In this document: positions 34,735 to 47,142 of the stretch, in pieces | How positions within the stretch are numbered: position 1 is the first letter of the stretch | Layout of the letters: every line of letters begins with the position of its first letter | Origin: Schistocerca nitens | Lineage: Eukaryota; Arthropoda; Insecta; Orthoptera; Acrididae | Direction of reading: 5' to 3' | DNA length: 64,000 nt | Assembly: GCF_023898315.1 (NCBI RefSeq) | Contig: NC_064619.1 | Span: 347,954,650-348,018,649, forward strand | The notes under the pieces: model-generated | What the model was told of the DNA's origin: nothing | The model's database searches: none | Seen by the model: only the letters and a program-made list of their open reading frames with translations | Position numbers and translations under genes: made by a program

Positions 34735-35775
34735 GGTGAAGAAGATGAGGGGTGTTGCGAAAGGACTCTCAGAGCTAGTTACAAAATTGCTCTACGTTTA
34801 GCAAGAGCCGGGAGGCCATTTATGGACGGGCCATTAATAAAAAACATCATGTTGGACGTAGTAGAGACAATGAATCCCACATTAGCTCCCGCGTACAGCA
34901 GAATACCACTTTCCAGACTGACAATACATCGGAGAATCAACGACATTGCTGAGAATTTGCATGAACGACTGGCAGCCAAAACTGAAAACTTCCTAGCGTA
35001 CTCCATCGCACTTGATGAGTCCACGGATATTAACGGAACGGCTCAGTTAGCAATATTTTTGCGTGGCGTGGACGACGACCTACATGTAACGGAAGAGCTC
35101 CTGGATATGATTTCGTTGAAGGACACTGTTACAGGGGCGGATATTTTAGCAGCTGTTGAAATGGCAGCTGAAGGAATAGGACTCCGTTGGGAAAAGCTGT
35201 TTTCCGTAACCACAGATGGGGCACCAGCAATGTGCGATAAAGCAAAAGGGTTTATTGGCCTACTGCGGAAAAAACTTAACATGCCGAATTTACCTTCCGT
35301 TCATTGTTTTGCACATCAAGAGGCTCTTTGTGCGAAAGTTATCGGTCTTCAAGATGCGATGAAGGTAGTGGTGCGTATCGTGAACTACATTCGTTCTCAT
35401 GGGCTCACTCATCGTCAATTCAAAGAATTTTTGATTTCCTTTGAAGAGGAGTATCCAGATATTCCCTACCACGCTGAGGTGCCCTGGCTGAGCAAAGGGA
35501 AAGTGATTTCCCGAATTTTTCGACTACGCCACATTGTGGCTCAGTTTTTGGAGAGCGAAGGACGTCCGGAGCCACTTTTTCATGACCCTGAATGGGTAGC
35601 TGATTTAGGATTTTTAGCAGACATTATGGCTCTCCTAAATGATTTAAGTCTGAAACTCCAGAAAGAAAACAACCTCATCAACGATATGATCAGCAAAATA
35701 AACGCTTCCCAGTATAAACTGAAGCTCCTCAAAACAACCTTTCAGAGAAAAATACGCAACACTTTCCTGAACTAG

Positions 35776-35864
35776 GTAAGCGAGATATAAATTGTACCTT
35801 TATTAAAACAGCCTGATTTTTATAACCGCTCTAATCAAAACGGTACTATGTTTTTGTTTGACAG
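35776..35864 (+). other. Intron 2 of the hAT transposase
   Basis: 89 bp, donor AG|GTAAGC and acceptor ttgacag. The join gives HFPEL followed by ASVQEGARFEKYF, matching the expected family order. Confidence 0.8.
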
Positions 35865-35947
35865 CATCTGTGCAGGAAGGAGCGCGCTTTGAAAAATACT
35901 TCGAGGTGCTACAATCCCTTGAAAATGCGTTTAACGACCGATTCCAG

Positions 35948-36130
35948 GTAATGTGCCGGTATATGACATACAGCTAAATAAAGGAGATTGCGTTACATAT
36001 GCAAGTGTAACATTACATTAAAACCAATAGTACACATTACATGTTTATTACAATCTGTCGCATTTTAGTACTTCGAAACAACGGCTTACATTACTTTCAT
36101 TTATTAACATTGGCTTTGTTATTGTTTCAG
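35948..36130 (+). other. Intron 3 of the hAT transposase
   Basis: 183 bp from gtaatg to tttcag. The join gives NAFNDRFQ followed by EITYLQPILD. Confidence 0.78.
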
Positions 36131-36986
36131 GAAATTACCTACCTGCAGCCAATTCTCGATGTTTTTGTGAAACCTTTTTCGATGGATATTGAAGGTGCGC
36201 CTTCAGATTTACATTTCGAACTAATTGATTTGCAAAGCGATGTTCACCGAAAGGATGTGTTTTACAATACAAAAGGTTTGCTCCAATTCTACCAGAATTT
36301 GCCGAAGGAAGAATTTCCCAAGTTACACAGAGAAGCAGCGAAGATTATTTCTATGTTTGGTTCCACTTGTGTATGTGAAAGGTTTTTATCTGTCTTGTCT
36401 TGTACAAAAACTAGATTGCGTGCGAGTATTTCTGATTGTAATTTAAAAAATTCTCTCAGAATTGCTGTCAGCCAATCTCTTGTTCCAGATCTTAGTTGCA
36501 TAATTGCAAATAAAATAAAGAGCACATAGGAAGATACGTTTGTGTTGAAACCAAATTTAAAATTGTTACCATTACAGTTACTATATAAATCTCTTTTGTA
36601 CCGGTACACCAAACTAAGCTCTCCACCTAGTGTACATTAGTATTTGCCAATGACGAAGACCATAGTGTAAAAGCTTTGAAACAGGTCGAGACAGGCGGCG
36701 CGAGCGACACAAGCTAAGGAAGTGAGAGGCAGCGCTGTTGCGCAAAGCCGAGGAGTGGGGGGTCTGCACCGTCGTCAACGTAGCGCAGCCGCCTTCTGCA
36801 CTCTGCACTGTGCGATGCACCGGTGCATGCACCTTGTGCGGCCCTGTATTATACAATAGTTGTATATCTGTGGTCTTGAACTTTAATCAGTTCATTGAGG
36901 TATTTCGTCGAAAATATAGATAGAATTTTCGAAGCTAACAATACAAAGACTGATGGGATATGAGTGGGTCAAAGGGGATCAATTAC

Positions 36987-37412
36987 TATATCTATGTTTT
37001 ATTGTATTGTATTGTATGGAACTGCAGACCTAGGAACAACAGAGTGGCTTCGTACCCGCCATAGCCTTAGCCCTCAGTGGTTTACAACCCTACAACAGGC
37101 TAAAGCAGTGCACTCACCCCACCGCCGCCCCTCATAGAAGCCAGAGTTGTTGTGGGGTTCGGCGCCCAGTGGACGCCCCACCCCGGGAACGTCTCACACC
37201 AGACGAGTGTAACTCCGTTGTTTGCGGGTTAGAGTAGTTATGGTGTACGCGTACGTGGAGAAAGTGTTTGGGCAGCAATCGCCGACATAGTGCAACTGAG
37301 GCGGAATTGACCTCGGCACTAATCCTCCGGGCGGATTCGTGCCGGGGACCGGAACGCCTCCCCGCCCAGAAAGCAGTGCGTTAGACCGCACGGCAAACCG
37401 AGCGACCTAAAG
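36987..37412 (-). mobile_element. SINE-like element with tRNA-type head
   Basis: Minus strand from 37412 begins gtcgctcggtttgccgtgcg with an A-box-like stretch, and ccggcacgaatccgcc serves as a B-box-like stretch. A GC-rich body extends to a ttgtattgtattgtatgg repeat tail at about 37000-37020. Boundaries are approximate and no duplication was found. Confidence 0.6.
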
Positions 37413-37854
37413 CTATATTGGTTGATTCTCTGCCAGCACTTAAGGCACGATAATGATGGAGGAACTGAGTTGCTCAAAGTATTGTCAGTACCGCTACTAA
37501 ACTTCCCATGCCTTTTTCTGACTGTGAGTGGTCTCTGACCTGGTAACAATACTATCTAGCGTGGCTCGCAATGCTCGCAACACGCAGCCAGCGCTACTGG
37601 ACCCATTAGACACTGTCGACACGACTCAAGGCACATTCAGCTGGGTGTTAAAGTTCATGTCACGTTCTAACACGGCTATTCTTACACTGGTTTCTTTTTC
37701 GAGTTACTATAACATTCCTTAACATAAATGGATATAGCATTTAACGACTTTTATTAACTACATTAACCGTGTCGTTAGTATTTCACCTACGGATCAGAAT
37801 TTATTTGGATCGGCATTTAAAGTGAATTTAAAGACAACGATTGTCGTGAAATTG
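37413..37854. other. Unassigned spacer
   Basis: Nothing recognised. Confidence 0.3.
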
Positions 37855-37930
37855 AGCTAAGTGGCGGCGAAGTTTGGGAGGACTGGGATTCAAATCTCCA
37901 CCTGGCCATCCAGATTTATATTTTCTTTTC
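37855..37930 (+). mobile_element. Truncated tRNA-derived SINE head
   Basis: A B-box-like gggattcaaatctcc is followed by acctggccatccagattta, a combination found at the start of arthropod tRNA-type SINE bodies. The rest is missing. Confidence 0.5.
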
Positions 37931-38159
37931 TTCGCTTAATTAAAATGGTAGGAAGACTGATTTGGAACGACTGTGTCGATTTCCTTTACCGTCCTTCTCA
38001 CTTACGTAGGCTTCTGTTCTAGCATGGAACTCCTTATCTGCAAAAGGTCAATGGTGCTTATGGCATTTTGCGCCCCACGTGTTGTCTACCATGCAACCAC
38101 ACTGTTGGCTACAAAAAGCAACAAGGGGGAGAACTGGAGGTATCCAAAGGTGAGCACTG

Positions 38160-39915
38160 TATGAGGTTGCGGAGCATAGTTGAACGGCTAACTCGACGAG
38201 TAGATCACAACAATGCTAAAGTGCCAGTGGTTTTGATAAAAAGCAGGATAATGGCAACGATAATCAAAGCAAGTATAGCATTATATCTACAACAACAGCT
38301 GCCGAAGTTAGCATTCCTTCAGAGGGAAACCCAAGGAATTTCGTATAGTGAAAATGAAGTGTCAGATGAAATATCAGCGTTTCTATAAGATGAGCGAGTG
38401 GAATATGTGGTGTGTGGGCTGAACTGTGTGGAAAATGTACATGAGGAGTACAGTGATGACGATATTTGCTTAACAGGTGAAACTGATACTGTAGCAGGTG
38501 TCGAGTGGTGTAGTTCATCAACCACGTCGAACTGGGAGCCATAAATCGCGTGTCTAGTGAAACGTAGTAAACAACAATCCTTGTTAAAGGAGAGGCTTAT
38601 AAGAATAATTTCGTACATAGATCATCATCTGCAGCAGAATAAAAAAAATTATTAATAGATGTCGAATAAGTCCGCAGCGATATTACCGTGTAGTGTATAA
38701 GAAAAACTACCAATTTTCAAAGGAGCGCACTTTTTACAAAAACTTGTGTTCGAGCTTTTCAGTGATTCTAGATAGAATTTACAGGACGTGCGACATAGTG
38801 GGCTACTAAGTTATGCACATCAAATGGCGTGCGATACTGATTACAGTAATTTCAAGGGAAGCAATGGGTGCCTGTGCAACTTTAGACAGTGCTGCATAAT
38901 TGGAAGACATAAGATAATGAAATTTCAGACAAACTGTCAACTCAAAGATACACAGCATAAGACGGAATTGGCCCGAAAACCGTTATATGAAATAAGCAAA
39001 CTTATCCTATCGTTCACAAAGAAATTTGTATTCAATTCCGACCAGTCGGGATATGAACAGGAAATGGATGCGAAAGGAATCCTCGAAATTAGAGGTACCA
39101 AAAGAGTTGTATCAAGATCAACTAACACCAATGATTTATCACATTCGTATGTAATTATGCCGACTGTTCATCTGGATGGGAAATTGGCTGAAAGTTATGT
39201 ATTGTGCAGCAAGAAATAGGAGGTCCTCTCCCCTTAAGATTCCTTCTCGTGTGTGCGATCTTGCAAGGACGGAAAGGAATATTTATGTCACAACAAGCAA
39301 AAGTGGGAAAATGAGCGTAAGAGGACTACAACCATGGTATGGTTACTACATTTGGCCAAGAGCTGGTCAAAATAACTTGCTTTAGCTTGATTTCTGGTTT
39401 GCGTTTAAAATTCATATCCCTTTAGAGCAAACTATAACACCTGAAAAGTGTGTGACATTGTAGTTCATAAAACCTGAAACAAGTAGACAAATCCAGCTTA
39501 CGCATGTTTCTTTTTCCGTGCCTATGAATCAAAAAATCGCATTAAATGCAGCTGCACGTTAGAGGATAGCCACTTTCACGTAAAGCTCCGCTGTAGTCTG
39601 TTTCGCATTCCGTTGCATGCCATCACATTCCATCAGTTCTCGTCATCCCGTTACACCAGTGTGATTCTATACGCTTTTCTTAAGAATGGATACCTACATG
39701 AACGTCCTGCACGGTTTGGAACTGCCAAGGAGCTCGCTTTCGATCTTGATGGAGCGAACCCATGTAATCATTGTGGACCGCTAATTTTCATTCGGTTTTC
39801 ATGGTGCAAGTTAATGGTTTGCTCTGAACATTTCTTGAAAGGCGACGATGTCTATTTTATGAAGTGTAATACATATATCCCAAAGCAGGTTAATCTCAGA
39901 ACCACCCCGCACATA
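38160..39915 (+). pseudogene. Pogo-like DDE transposase, degenerate
   Basis: The clearest part (38985-39400) reads FVFNSDQSGYEQEMDAKG, where the NSDQSG motif holds the first catalytic aspartate, then HSYVIMPTVHLDGKLAESY, and in another frame VTTSKSGKMS and WPRAGQNNLL. In this family the last is followed by LLLDSW, whereas here a stop occurs and the second catalytic position is LDFWF. Further on (39640-39850) an HQFSSSRYTSVILYAF...ERPARF block and an IFIRFSWCKLMVCSEHF cysteine-rich C-terminus follow. The upstream part to 38160 is charged and probably N-terminal, but not recognised. At least three frame breaks. Confidence 0.7.
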
Positions 39916-40264
39916 CATTTTCTGTCGATCTCGTGATGCACATGGTGAATCATTAGCAGCTAATATTTATCCTGTGATAACTGTTAAATGAAAAGTTTCA
40001 AATAAGCCTTACTAAACATTCAACTAGAGACGTCGCAATCAAGGGATTCCTTGTAAGAACTTCGCTGTTCACAGGAGGACGTCAACTTCAAAAGTCCTTC
40101 CTTGCATATAATGGAGACTTGATCTTCGTGATTTGGAGGTGAAAATAATTCTTGTTCAATCATCATGGCTTTTTTTTGAAACATAATATCGTTATTTTGC
40201 AAACTTCAGAAAATTCATTTTAAATGAAATGTTTCACAAGTGTAGTAGGGAGCCTAAGGTAATT
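39916..40264. other. Unassigned spacer
   Basis: Nothing recognised. Confidence 0.3.
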
Positions 40265-40800
40265 TCTTTCATCTATATCTACATCTGTGTCAGAATTCCC
40301 CAAGCCACCTTGTGGTCGGTGGCGGAGGAACTTTCTGTGCTATTATCATGTCTCCCCTTTCCTGATCAAGGTACGGATGATTCACGAGAAGGATGATGAT
40401 GGTAAGTTCCCATCTGAACCAGACTCTCTAAGGTCTTTCTCGAGATATGTGTACGGAAAAAGAATGTACTGATTTACTCTTCTAGGGAATTGTAACAGTA
40501 AACCACATCGTGATGCAGATCACCTGTCTTGCAGCATCTGCCACTGGAGTTAGCGGAACACCTCTGTGAAGCTTTAGGACTAACTAACTGAACATGTGAT
40601 GAAACGCATTGCTCTTCTTTGGATATTCTCTTCTCAATCTATCAATTCCATCTGGTGCAAATTCCATATTGACGAGCAATATCAGCAGTATTCAACTACT
40701 ACTCAGACGAGAGAACTGATACCAACTTCGTTCGTGGGTGGACGCACATAATGAGCATTTTTCCAATGAATCTCACTCTGGTATCTGCATTACCTGTAAT
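40265..40800 (-). mobile_element. LINE 3' end fragment (non-coding)
   Basis: Begins with atctatatctacatctgtg, then ccccaagccacc...ggtggcggagga. This is the arrangement I associate with the 3' UTR of arthropod CR1/Jockey-like LINEs lying on the minus strand. No coding part is visible. Confidence 0.45.
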
Positions 40801-40989
40801 TAGTTTCTTGTAGTTAGTTCCTTTTGGTCGTTCCTCTTAAAAACAGTTCTCTCATAATTAATGATTGTGACTTCTTCCAACGATTGTTACAGAGTCGTTA
40901 GGCCCGGCAGTTCATATTTTGTCTGAGTCGGTTGTTACCCAAGCCCCCTCTGTTCCCAACTTTCGCCTCTGGAAATTGAAAATACCTGT

Positions 40990-42115
40990 TCCAGTCACAT
41001 TAATGTGACTACCGCATATTTTCGACGTCAACGTCCAGTAACGAGTCACAGAAGGCAGGTGGGAGTTTTGGAGGGTGTACAAAGCTTGTGGTCGGGACGA
41101 GGAAAACAATGCAGTTGTTTTCGTAATGCGGAAACGTCGACGTCGAAAAGGGCATGATCATTGGGTTTCGCGAAAAGAGTGGAGTAATTTCCGAAAGAAG
41201 TTGTAAACTTTCGCTGACCGCCTTGGTTAAAGTATACGGTCCATGACAAAATGACGCTATTCAAAACCGGCACCGTCTCATAGACGACAGAGGCGAACGA
41301 TGGTTGGGGTGATGCGTACGGGCGAAAAGACGTTGCAGCTGTTGAGCAACTGACTGCTCAGATGAACCTAAAAGCTGCCGTTCAGTGATTCTTGCTGCGT
41401 ATGAGCCTCTGCAGCTGGCGCCTTCTTCATACACCAATCCTGACCGCTGTTCATCGGCGATGAAGGCTGGAATTGGCGCTGCCATTACCGAAGTGGACTT
41501 CCACTGAGTTGCGAGGGATGGTCCTTCAGATGAATTACGTCCATGCTCCATCGGATAGATGGCCGTAGGTGTGTACAAAGTGAACTGCATGAAAATAAAC
41601 ACTGGAATGGTCCAGGCCAGAGTAAGGAGGAAAAGTTTTCTGGACTTCTTCGTTCTGTAAACCACAAAGAATCGAAACAACTATGCAACAATGAAACATT
41701 ACCTGTACTATGAAACTTGCGGGCCATGTTCGCCCCATATGCAGTTTATCTTCCCTCCGTACAAAGGCCTCTACCAAAAGGAAATGCAATCTGTCACACA
41801 ACTCACAGTGTAAGTGCTTGGTTAGAAGAGCACTGGGACGAGTTTACCGTACTCCCATTGTCAACAAACTCCCCTGATTGGAAACCTATCGAGAATGTGT
41901 AGGACCACTTCGATCGCGATGTTCGCACCCTGGAGCCTCAGCCTAGAAATCTAGAGCGGCTGCTCGAGGCACTGGAGTCCGTATCGCCCCACGTCCATGT
42001 CGGTAAGTTAACGAATCTCAGTGAGTCTCCTCCTGCTCGTCTCTAAGCCATCAACGCTGCAAAAGGTGATTATTGAGGCTTTCGACGGGTGGGCACATTA
42101 ATGTGACTTTATGGT
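40990..42115 (+). mobile_element. Tc1-like element, degenerate
   Basis: Both ends contain cacattaatgtgac: gtcacattaatgtgactaccgc on the left, and gggcacattaatgtgacttt on the right. The plus strand keeps eroded transposase pieces, best at the C-terminus: WLEEHWDEFTVLPLSTNSPDWKPIENV, where relatives have WP..SPDLNPIENVWD, then RDVRTLEPQPRNLERLLEAL. The glutamate in PIENV is kept; many frames are broken. Minus-strand open frames here are shadows. Confidence 0.72.
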
Positions 42116-43602
42116 CTAGAAGGATTGTTCATAAAAATGAGTCTCTTTGGGGATAACAACTATAATAAATTCAAAATTATTCTTAAAATTTTATTAACGT
42201 AATAAAATATTATCATTACAAGAAAATCAGTTTTACAATCCAAAACAAGTGACTCATCTTGGGTGTCGCAAAATAAATGTATTTAATCTTATCTAAATAG
42301 CTCCTTCTATTCAACAGACGAAGTTTAATTGGAAAACTGGTAGCGTGTACAGAAAATTTAACTTTTAAGGGATGTTCCATGAATAGGACTAAAAAGTAAT
42401 ATATTCAGTATTGTTATAGTTTCTCATGTATGCAAAGCAAGTAAACTAACTCATTCCACGTAATTTAGAGAATAGAATCGTTCAGATGTATGGAACATGT
42501 AAGCAACTAACTAACAAATCACCTAAATCTAGTTTATCGGTTATGTCGCAGTACACATCCAAACTAGCGATGTGACTGAAATGATATTGCAATGCTGTTC
42601 ATATTCAATAAGTTTGGAATCGACGTAATATAGGTAACATTCGTTCATTAGAACAGGATGATACAGAAATTGTAATAACTAAGCAAACAAAGGCCACATA
42701 CTTTAGACTGTCATTTTGTTCATTCATACTCTTTTAAAAACTTTCTACATCTTTCATATTATTTGCCTGGTCATTTGGTCTCTTGAAAAGCTGCAAAAAC
42801 TTATCTCCATCGCTTATCACAATATCAGTATTCCACCGACGTCTGTTGGATATCCATGAAAAATCATCCTGAACGATTAAAAAAATTTTGCGAAACAATT
42901 GTCGAATCTACTCTCAAGTGATACAATCAACTGGTCGAAAACCTCTAAATACGATTTTTTCGAAAAATTATCGAGGCTCTTTGAATTTGAAATTTAGCCA
43001 TTGCCTTGATCGAGGCCTTTAGAGGCTTTGTGCTGTCGTGGAAGTTTAGGTTCGCCAGCACTAAGATAAGCAATAAACTTTTACACAAATTTTTTTCAAA
43101 TTTAATCTTACGAGGAGGACACAAAATATCAGTAACTTCTTCTTTTTTGCCATACGGTTCGATGACACATACATCTGGCTTCCATTCATTTTGAATGGAA
43201 AATTTATACAGGTTATAACTTCAGTAATTTTTTTCAATTAAAATAGCACTCGAACCCTTGCAAACCGAAAGATCAACAAAAACTAGTTCAGTTACCTGGA
43301 GCTTGCTTCTAGAGTCCTTAGTCGCACCAGCCATCTGTAAAATGAAGGTATGTATTAATATAAAAGTAAAAACTCAGTCCAGTGAAACTTTTAACATTTT
43401 AGGCTGTTAGAGAAGGTAGACATGCTTCAGTTTCTTTCTTACTTTCAATCTACTCATCTTTGAACTGAGCACAGAGCTTCAGCGACTCCCATGCTCAATT
43501 TATACAATGTTTCATTATTCCAATAAATTTTTTCTTTAAATGCTCTCCAGCGCAATAGGATGAAAACTGTTAACATTACAATGCACAAATAATTCTCGAT
43601 GT
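42116..43602. other. AT-rich spacer
   Basis: Strongly AT-rich with runs of A and T. No open frame, repeat or motif I can support. Confidence 0.4.
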
Positions 43603-43613
43603 TCTCCTTTGCA

Positions 43614-43807
43614 GCCGGCCGCTGTTGCCGAGTTGTTCTAGGCACTTCAGTCCGGAACCGCGCTGCTGCTACGGCCGCAGGTTCGAATCCTGCCTCGGGC
43701 ATGGCTGTGTGTGATGTTCTTAGGTTAGTGAGGTTTAACTACTTGTAAGTCTAGGGCCTGATGACCTCAGATGTTAAGTCCCATAGTGCTTAGAGCCATT
43801 TCAACTA
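43614..43807 (+). mobile_element. tRNA-derived SINE
   Basis: Plus orientation: gccggccgctgttgccgag head, B box ggttcgaatcc, tail ending agagccatttcaac. Flanked by the duplication TCTCCTTTGCA (43603-43613 and 43808-43818). Confidence 0.93.
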
Positions 43808-43818
43808 TCTCCTTTGCA

Positions 43819-44964
43819 TACTTGTGACTGCAATCCTGAGACGTTACCAGAAATACCTTATAAATTAACAATTTTCGCAATTTTTCGTTTACCTGTGCTG
43901 TGGTTCCTTGCGTCCTGTCAGATTTAGTGGTTCTAGGTAGACGGGAAGTACCCAGTACGTTTTGATCAGAGAGTTTGCAAGTATCTAATTACATGACATA
44001 CAGGCCGCATGTAAATGGTCGCATCTTTTGATTGCTTTTATGTAGAGGTAAATTTCTTAAATCTCCAGAGAACCATACACCTTGGTAATATGACACAATA
44101 TACAACCTGTTAAGTCTCCCCATTAACGAGAAAAATTATTTTTAACAGTCAGACAGATGGACGGACGGACCAGAAAGTGATCCGACTGAGGTACGGAACT
44201 AGAAATGACAATATATGTGTTAGTTTGCAAATATGTGATGAACTCTATGTTTAATTGACTTAAATATTCGAACTGAACAGAAGAAAACGTAAATAATGAT
44301 GACCGAAATGTTACTCGATCTACCGATTACCAGTCTCGTACGTTTTATGCAGTTCACGCTACACAGAACACACATCTTTGTTTACAGATCTGATTCCGCC
44401 GGTTATCAAGCCAATGCCCACCACACAGCGAGCGAGAACTATGCGACAGGGCCACAGTGCTCGTATGACAATATGTACTTTATTTTAGCAAATTGAGCGT
44501 GGTTGGAAAACTTAAAAATCGGTTTCCTAGAGACTTTTTACAGTTGCATCGAATTGCTTTGGGATAAGTATATCTGAGTTCTGAACTTCACCTAGCACAA
44601 GTATAAAAAATTGAAAAAAATGCGACTGCCGTGTGGTGCCCTTCTTAGTCTTTCGGCATCATTGTCTTTTCCGCGAAGCTAAAACCTACTGTTCTGATGA
44701 GTGTTTGAGTTGTGGTGTATGCCTTGCGTCCTGGTATTTCTGAGTTTCACTCGAGATGATACAAGGAACGAAAAAAGTATCTTATACATGCAACTGGAAA
44801 TAGGATACGGACAGTAACAATCAATATGAATACGAAATTTGGGCAGCGTGTGAGTCGTCAGAGAGGCTCTTAGAGCCATGGATTCATCTTTTTCACCGAT
44901 CAAAAGTGCAAAAGATGCTTCATTGACCACAATGACCACTAACAAACGGCAACCACTCCCCCAT
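43819..44964. other. Unassigned spacer
   Basis: Short open frames only. Nothing recognised. Confidence 0.35.
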
Positions 44965-45540
44965 CATTCACATTAACAAGCCCATTGGAAGTGATGTCGG
45001 GCACATTCGGCCTGGAATGTCATTGACTCGAATATATTTGTTTTCAGTGATGAGTCGCAGGTGGGGTAGCAACCTCGTCGTCGCCCACCATAAGGCCCGA
45101 CAGCCAGAAGTAATGGTCTGGGATGCTATGTCATTTCATAGCAGGATCCTTTACTTGTCATCCTCTGAAACTTACAGCACTTCAGTACGTCGAAAATTTT
45201 CTGCGCCCCTTTATTTGTCCTTCGTGATAAGCCATCCTAGGCTTACATTTCATTAAAGTAACCTTCACCCAGACATGAAGACAGTTTTAACTGCTTCTCT
45301 TCATGCTTGCCAAAACCTGCCTTTGCCAGCAATGTTTACTGGTCTCTGATCAGTTTAGAATGTTTAGAGCAATACGGGGAACGCCCTCCCAAGAGCTGGG
45401 GTTTTTGGACATCCAACAACTCTACGACTCTATCGACTAGTGCCAAAAAGAATAACTGCTTGCATGAGATAAGAGGTGAACCTAGGCGTAACTTTCTCAA
45501 TTATTGAATCTCTTTCTTCTGAATAAAGCATGCAATTTTT
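44965..45540 (+). pseudogene. Tc1-like transposase fragment
   Basis: RQPEVMVWDAMSFHSR corresponds to the VMVWGAISY.SR block after the first catalytic aspartate. Downstream, eroded pieces follow the order of the second and third catalytic motifs without preserving them. The N-terminal half is missing, apart from a possible first-motif region near 45015-45060. Confidence 0.65.
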
Positions 45541-45699
45541 CGGAAATTGTAATGATTTGTTTGTCTATACATTCATATCATTTCTACCAGTTTCCGTCCA
45601 ATTCGGGAAATTTTTACGTGGTGTGTCGTAGTTTTATTTTTTGTGCACTGCAATTGATGGACGAGAAGAAAACACCAAATTGTTCAGGGAAAATCAAGA

Positions 45700-46440
45700 C
45701 TACAGAAATATAACTCAGAAATGAAATAAACAGGAAGAGCAGGGAAGCCAAGGAAGAATTACGGCGTGAAAAACGTGAAGAAATCGAAAAAGAAATGGTA
45801 ATCGGAAGGACGGATCAGCATACAGAAAAGTCGAAACAATCTTCATACAAATTAAAAGTAAGCACGAAAACGGTACGAAGGATATGGGAATTCCATCGTT
45901 AAGGAGAGAGCGGATAGGTAGAGAAATTCCACTCAAGGCCTTTGCGAGGATCAGCGCTAGTCTCATGAGGTTACTGAAGAAGAAATGGCAATAGATATGG
46001 AAGGTAAGGGATCCAGTATTGAAGTTTAAGAGAGCTTTGGAAGAACAGAGATAGAATAACGCTGCGTAGATACCCAATATTCCTTTGGAATTTCTAAAAT
46101 CATTGGGCAACCTGGCATTCAATGGCTTCAAACCAACGAAGGTAAAGGAATTTGTCAAATCAGTACTGAGTTGAGTAAGCGAAAGTCAATAGTCATTTCT
46201 GACGGGCAGGCCATAACATCAAACGAAGCTTAGGTTGACGATGGATTTTCAAACTAAAAAGAGTGTGAAATTCTCGATATGGAGCCAAATACAGTCTTTT
46301 CAGAAGTTAGGATATAAACTGCTGAGTATATTTCAGTCTTATTGGACGAAGCTTGTGACCTTTCGGAAACTGAGCAACTACCTGCCTGAGTTGTGGTGAC
46401 ACTATCTAAAGTCTTACGGAAATCGACGGAAGAACACATG
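45700..46440 (+). pseudogene. LINE fragment, middle region
   Basis: KREEIEKEMVIGRTDQ and the DNA block ggatccagtattgaa...tttaagagagctttgga closely resemble 49780-50050 of the LINE further right, where KREEIEK and DPVLEPEFKRALED occur. It is therefore a second, more degraded copy of the same LINE family, covering the endonuclease-RT linker and RT start. A piece resembling the region after DKSYDFRKS follows near 46360. Confidence 0.65.
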
Positions 46441-46598
46441 TGCTGTTGCTGCATGTGCTATCATGTCTCTATTGGTACAAGCGGCTTGTAGTTGTTCTTT
46501 TTTGGAACTCCGCATTTTTGGTGAGGACTGACACATCTATATACGGCAGATTTGAATTTGATTACGACGCACTTCTGGCATTTTACGGACCTGTTTTA

Positions 46599-46668
46599 TT
46601 GCACCCGCGGTCTACGGATAGCGTCTTTGGTTATCAAACAAACCGGCATTGGTCTTAAGTTCGAAACA
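46599..46668 (+). other. tRNA-like head at the LINE 5' end
   Basis: gcacccgcggtctacggatagcgtc resembles an A box and the preceding stem. A degraded B-box-like aagttcgaaacaag follows. The same head, better preserved, is at 63761-63836. Confidence 0.6.
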
Positions 46669-47142
46669 AGCCCCGAGGGAAAATTTTGATTAATAATCAG
46701 CGTTGGCAGCCGAACACTTCCCGCATGAGAAGTTACACTCATTTTGTCAACTGCCTTGTCCAAGAGGGCGGATGAACAGATAGGTTGAGGGCACTCTCTT
46801 GTCCTTGGAATGGGAGACTGCTGCTCAACGTTAAAGAATCAGCAATAATCGATGGCATGAGGATCCAGAAGGCAATGGAAACCACTGCATTGAAGACATG
46901 ACATGTATCCACAGGATATGAGGCCTGTAATTGAAAAAGTGTCATGATGATCTCTCCATTGGTAAAAGATTCTGGAACAGTCCCCCATTCGGATCTCTGG
47001 GAAGGGACAGATAATGGGGAGATGACCATGAGAAAAATATTTAATAACCAACGAAAGGAGAATGTTCTAAGAGACGGGACGTGCAATGTTAGAAACTTGA
47101 ACATGGTAGGGAGTCTAGAAAATCAGAAAAGCGAAGTACAAG

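Larger units (their letters stand above)
34335..36529 (+). pseudogene. hAT transposase gene, 4 exons, two 1-bp frameshifts
   Basis: The proposed start is ATG 34335 (MEPSAPKKGK). Exons are 34335-34603, 34735-35775, 35865-35947 and 36131-36529, with GT-AG introns. Exon 1 encodes a BED-type zinc finger (AKCLICG...IERHYS). Exon 2 carries the RNase H-like core: ALDESTDINGTAQL, TTDGAPAMCDKAKGF and HCFAHQEALCAK. Exon 4 carries the hAT C-terminal dimerisation region (FPKLHREAAKIISMFGST). The family is that of ZBED5- and GTF2IRD2-like proteins. One frameshift lies at about 34491-34519 and another at about 35725. Apart from these, the frame is open through all splices. A sequencing error cannot be excluded. 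Confidence 0.85.
34137..36846 (+). mobile_element. Complete hAT transposon (ZBED/GTF2IRD2-like type)
   Basis: The ends are CAGGGCCGCACAA and its reverse complement TTGTGCGGCCCTG, flanked by the perfect 8-bp duplication TATTATAC (34129-34136 and 36847-36854). Both CAGGG termini and 8-bp duplications are diagnostic of hAT. The 2,710-bp element contains one transposase gene on the plus strand. Subterminal DNA on both sides is rich in gtgcatcg/gcac-type motifs, which may be transposase-binding sites. The exact duplication and the largely open gene point to a young insertion. Confidence 0.95.

Noticed and set aside
34335..36529. Domesticated host gene related to GTF2IRD2/ZBED5
   Set aside because: Perfect terminal repeats and an 8-bp target duplication surround it and the frame is broken twice, so it is a transposon copy and not a conserved host gene.
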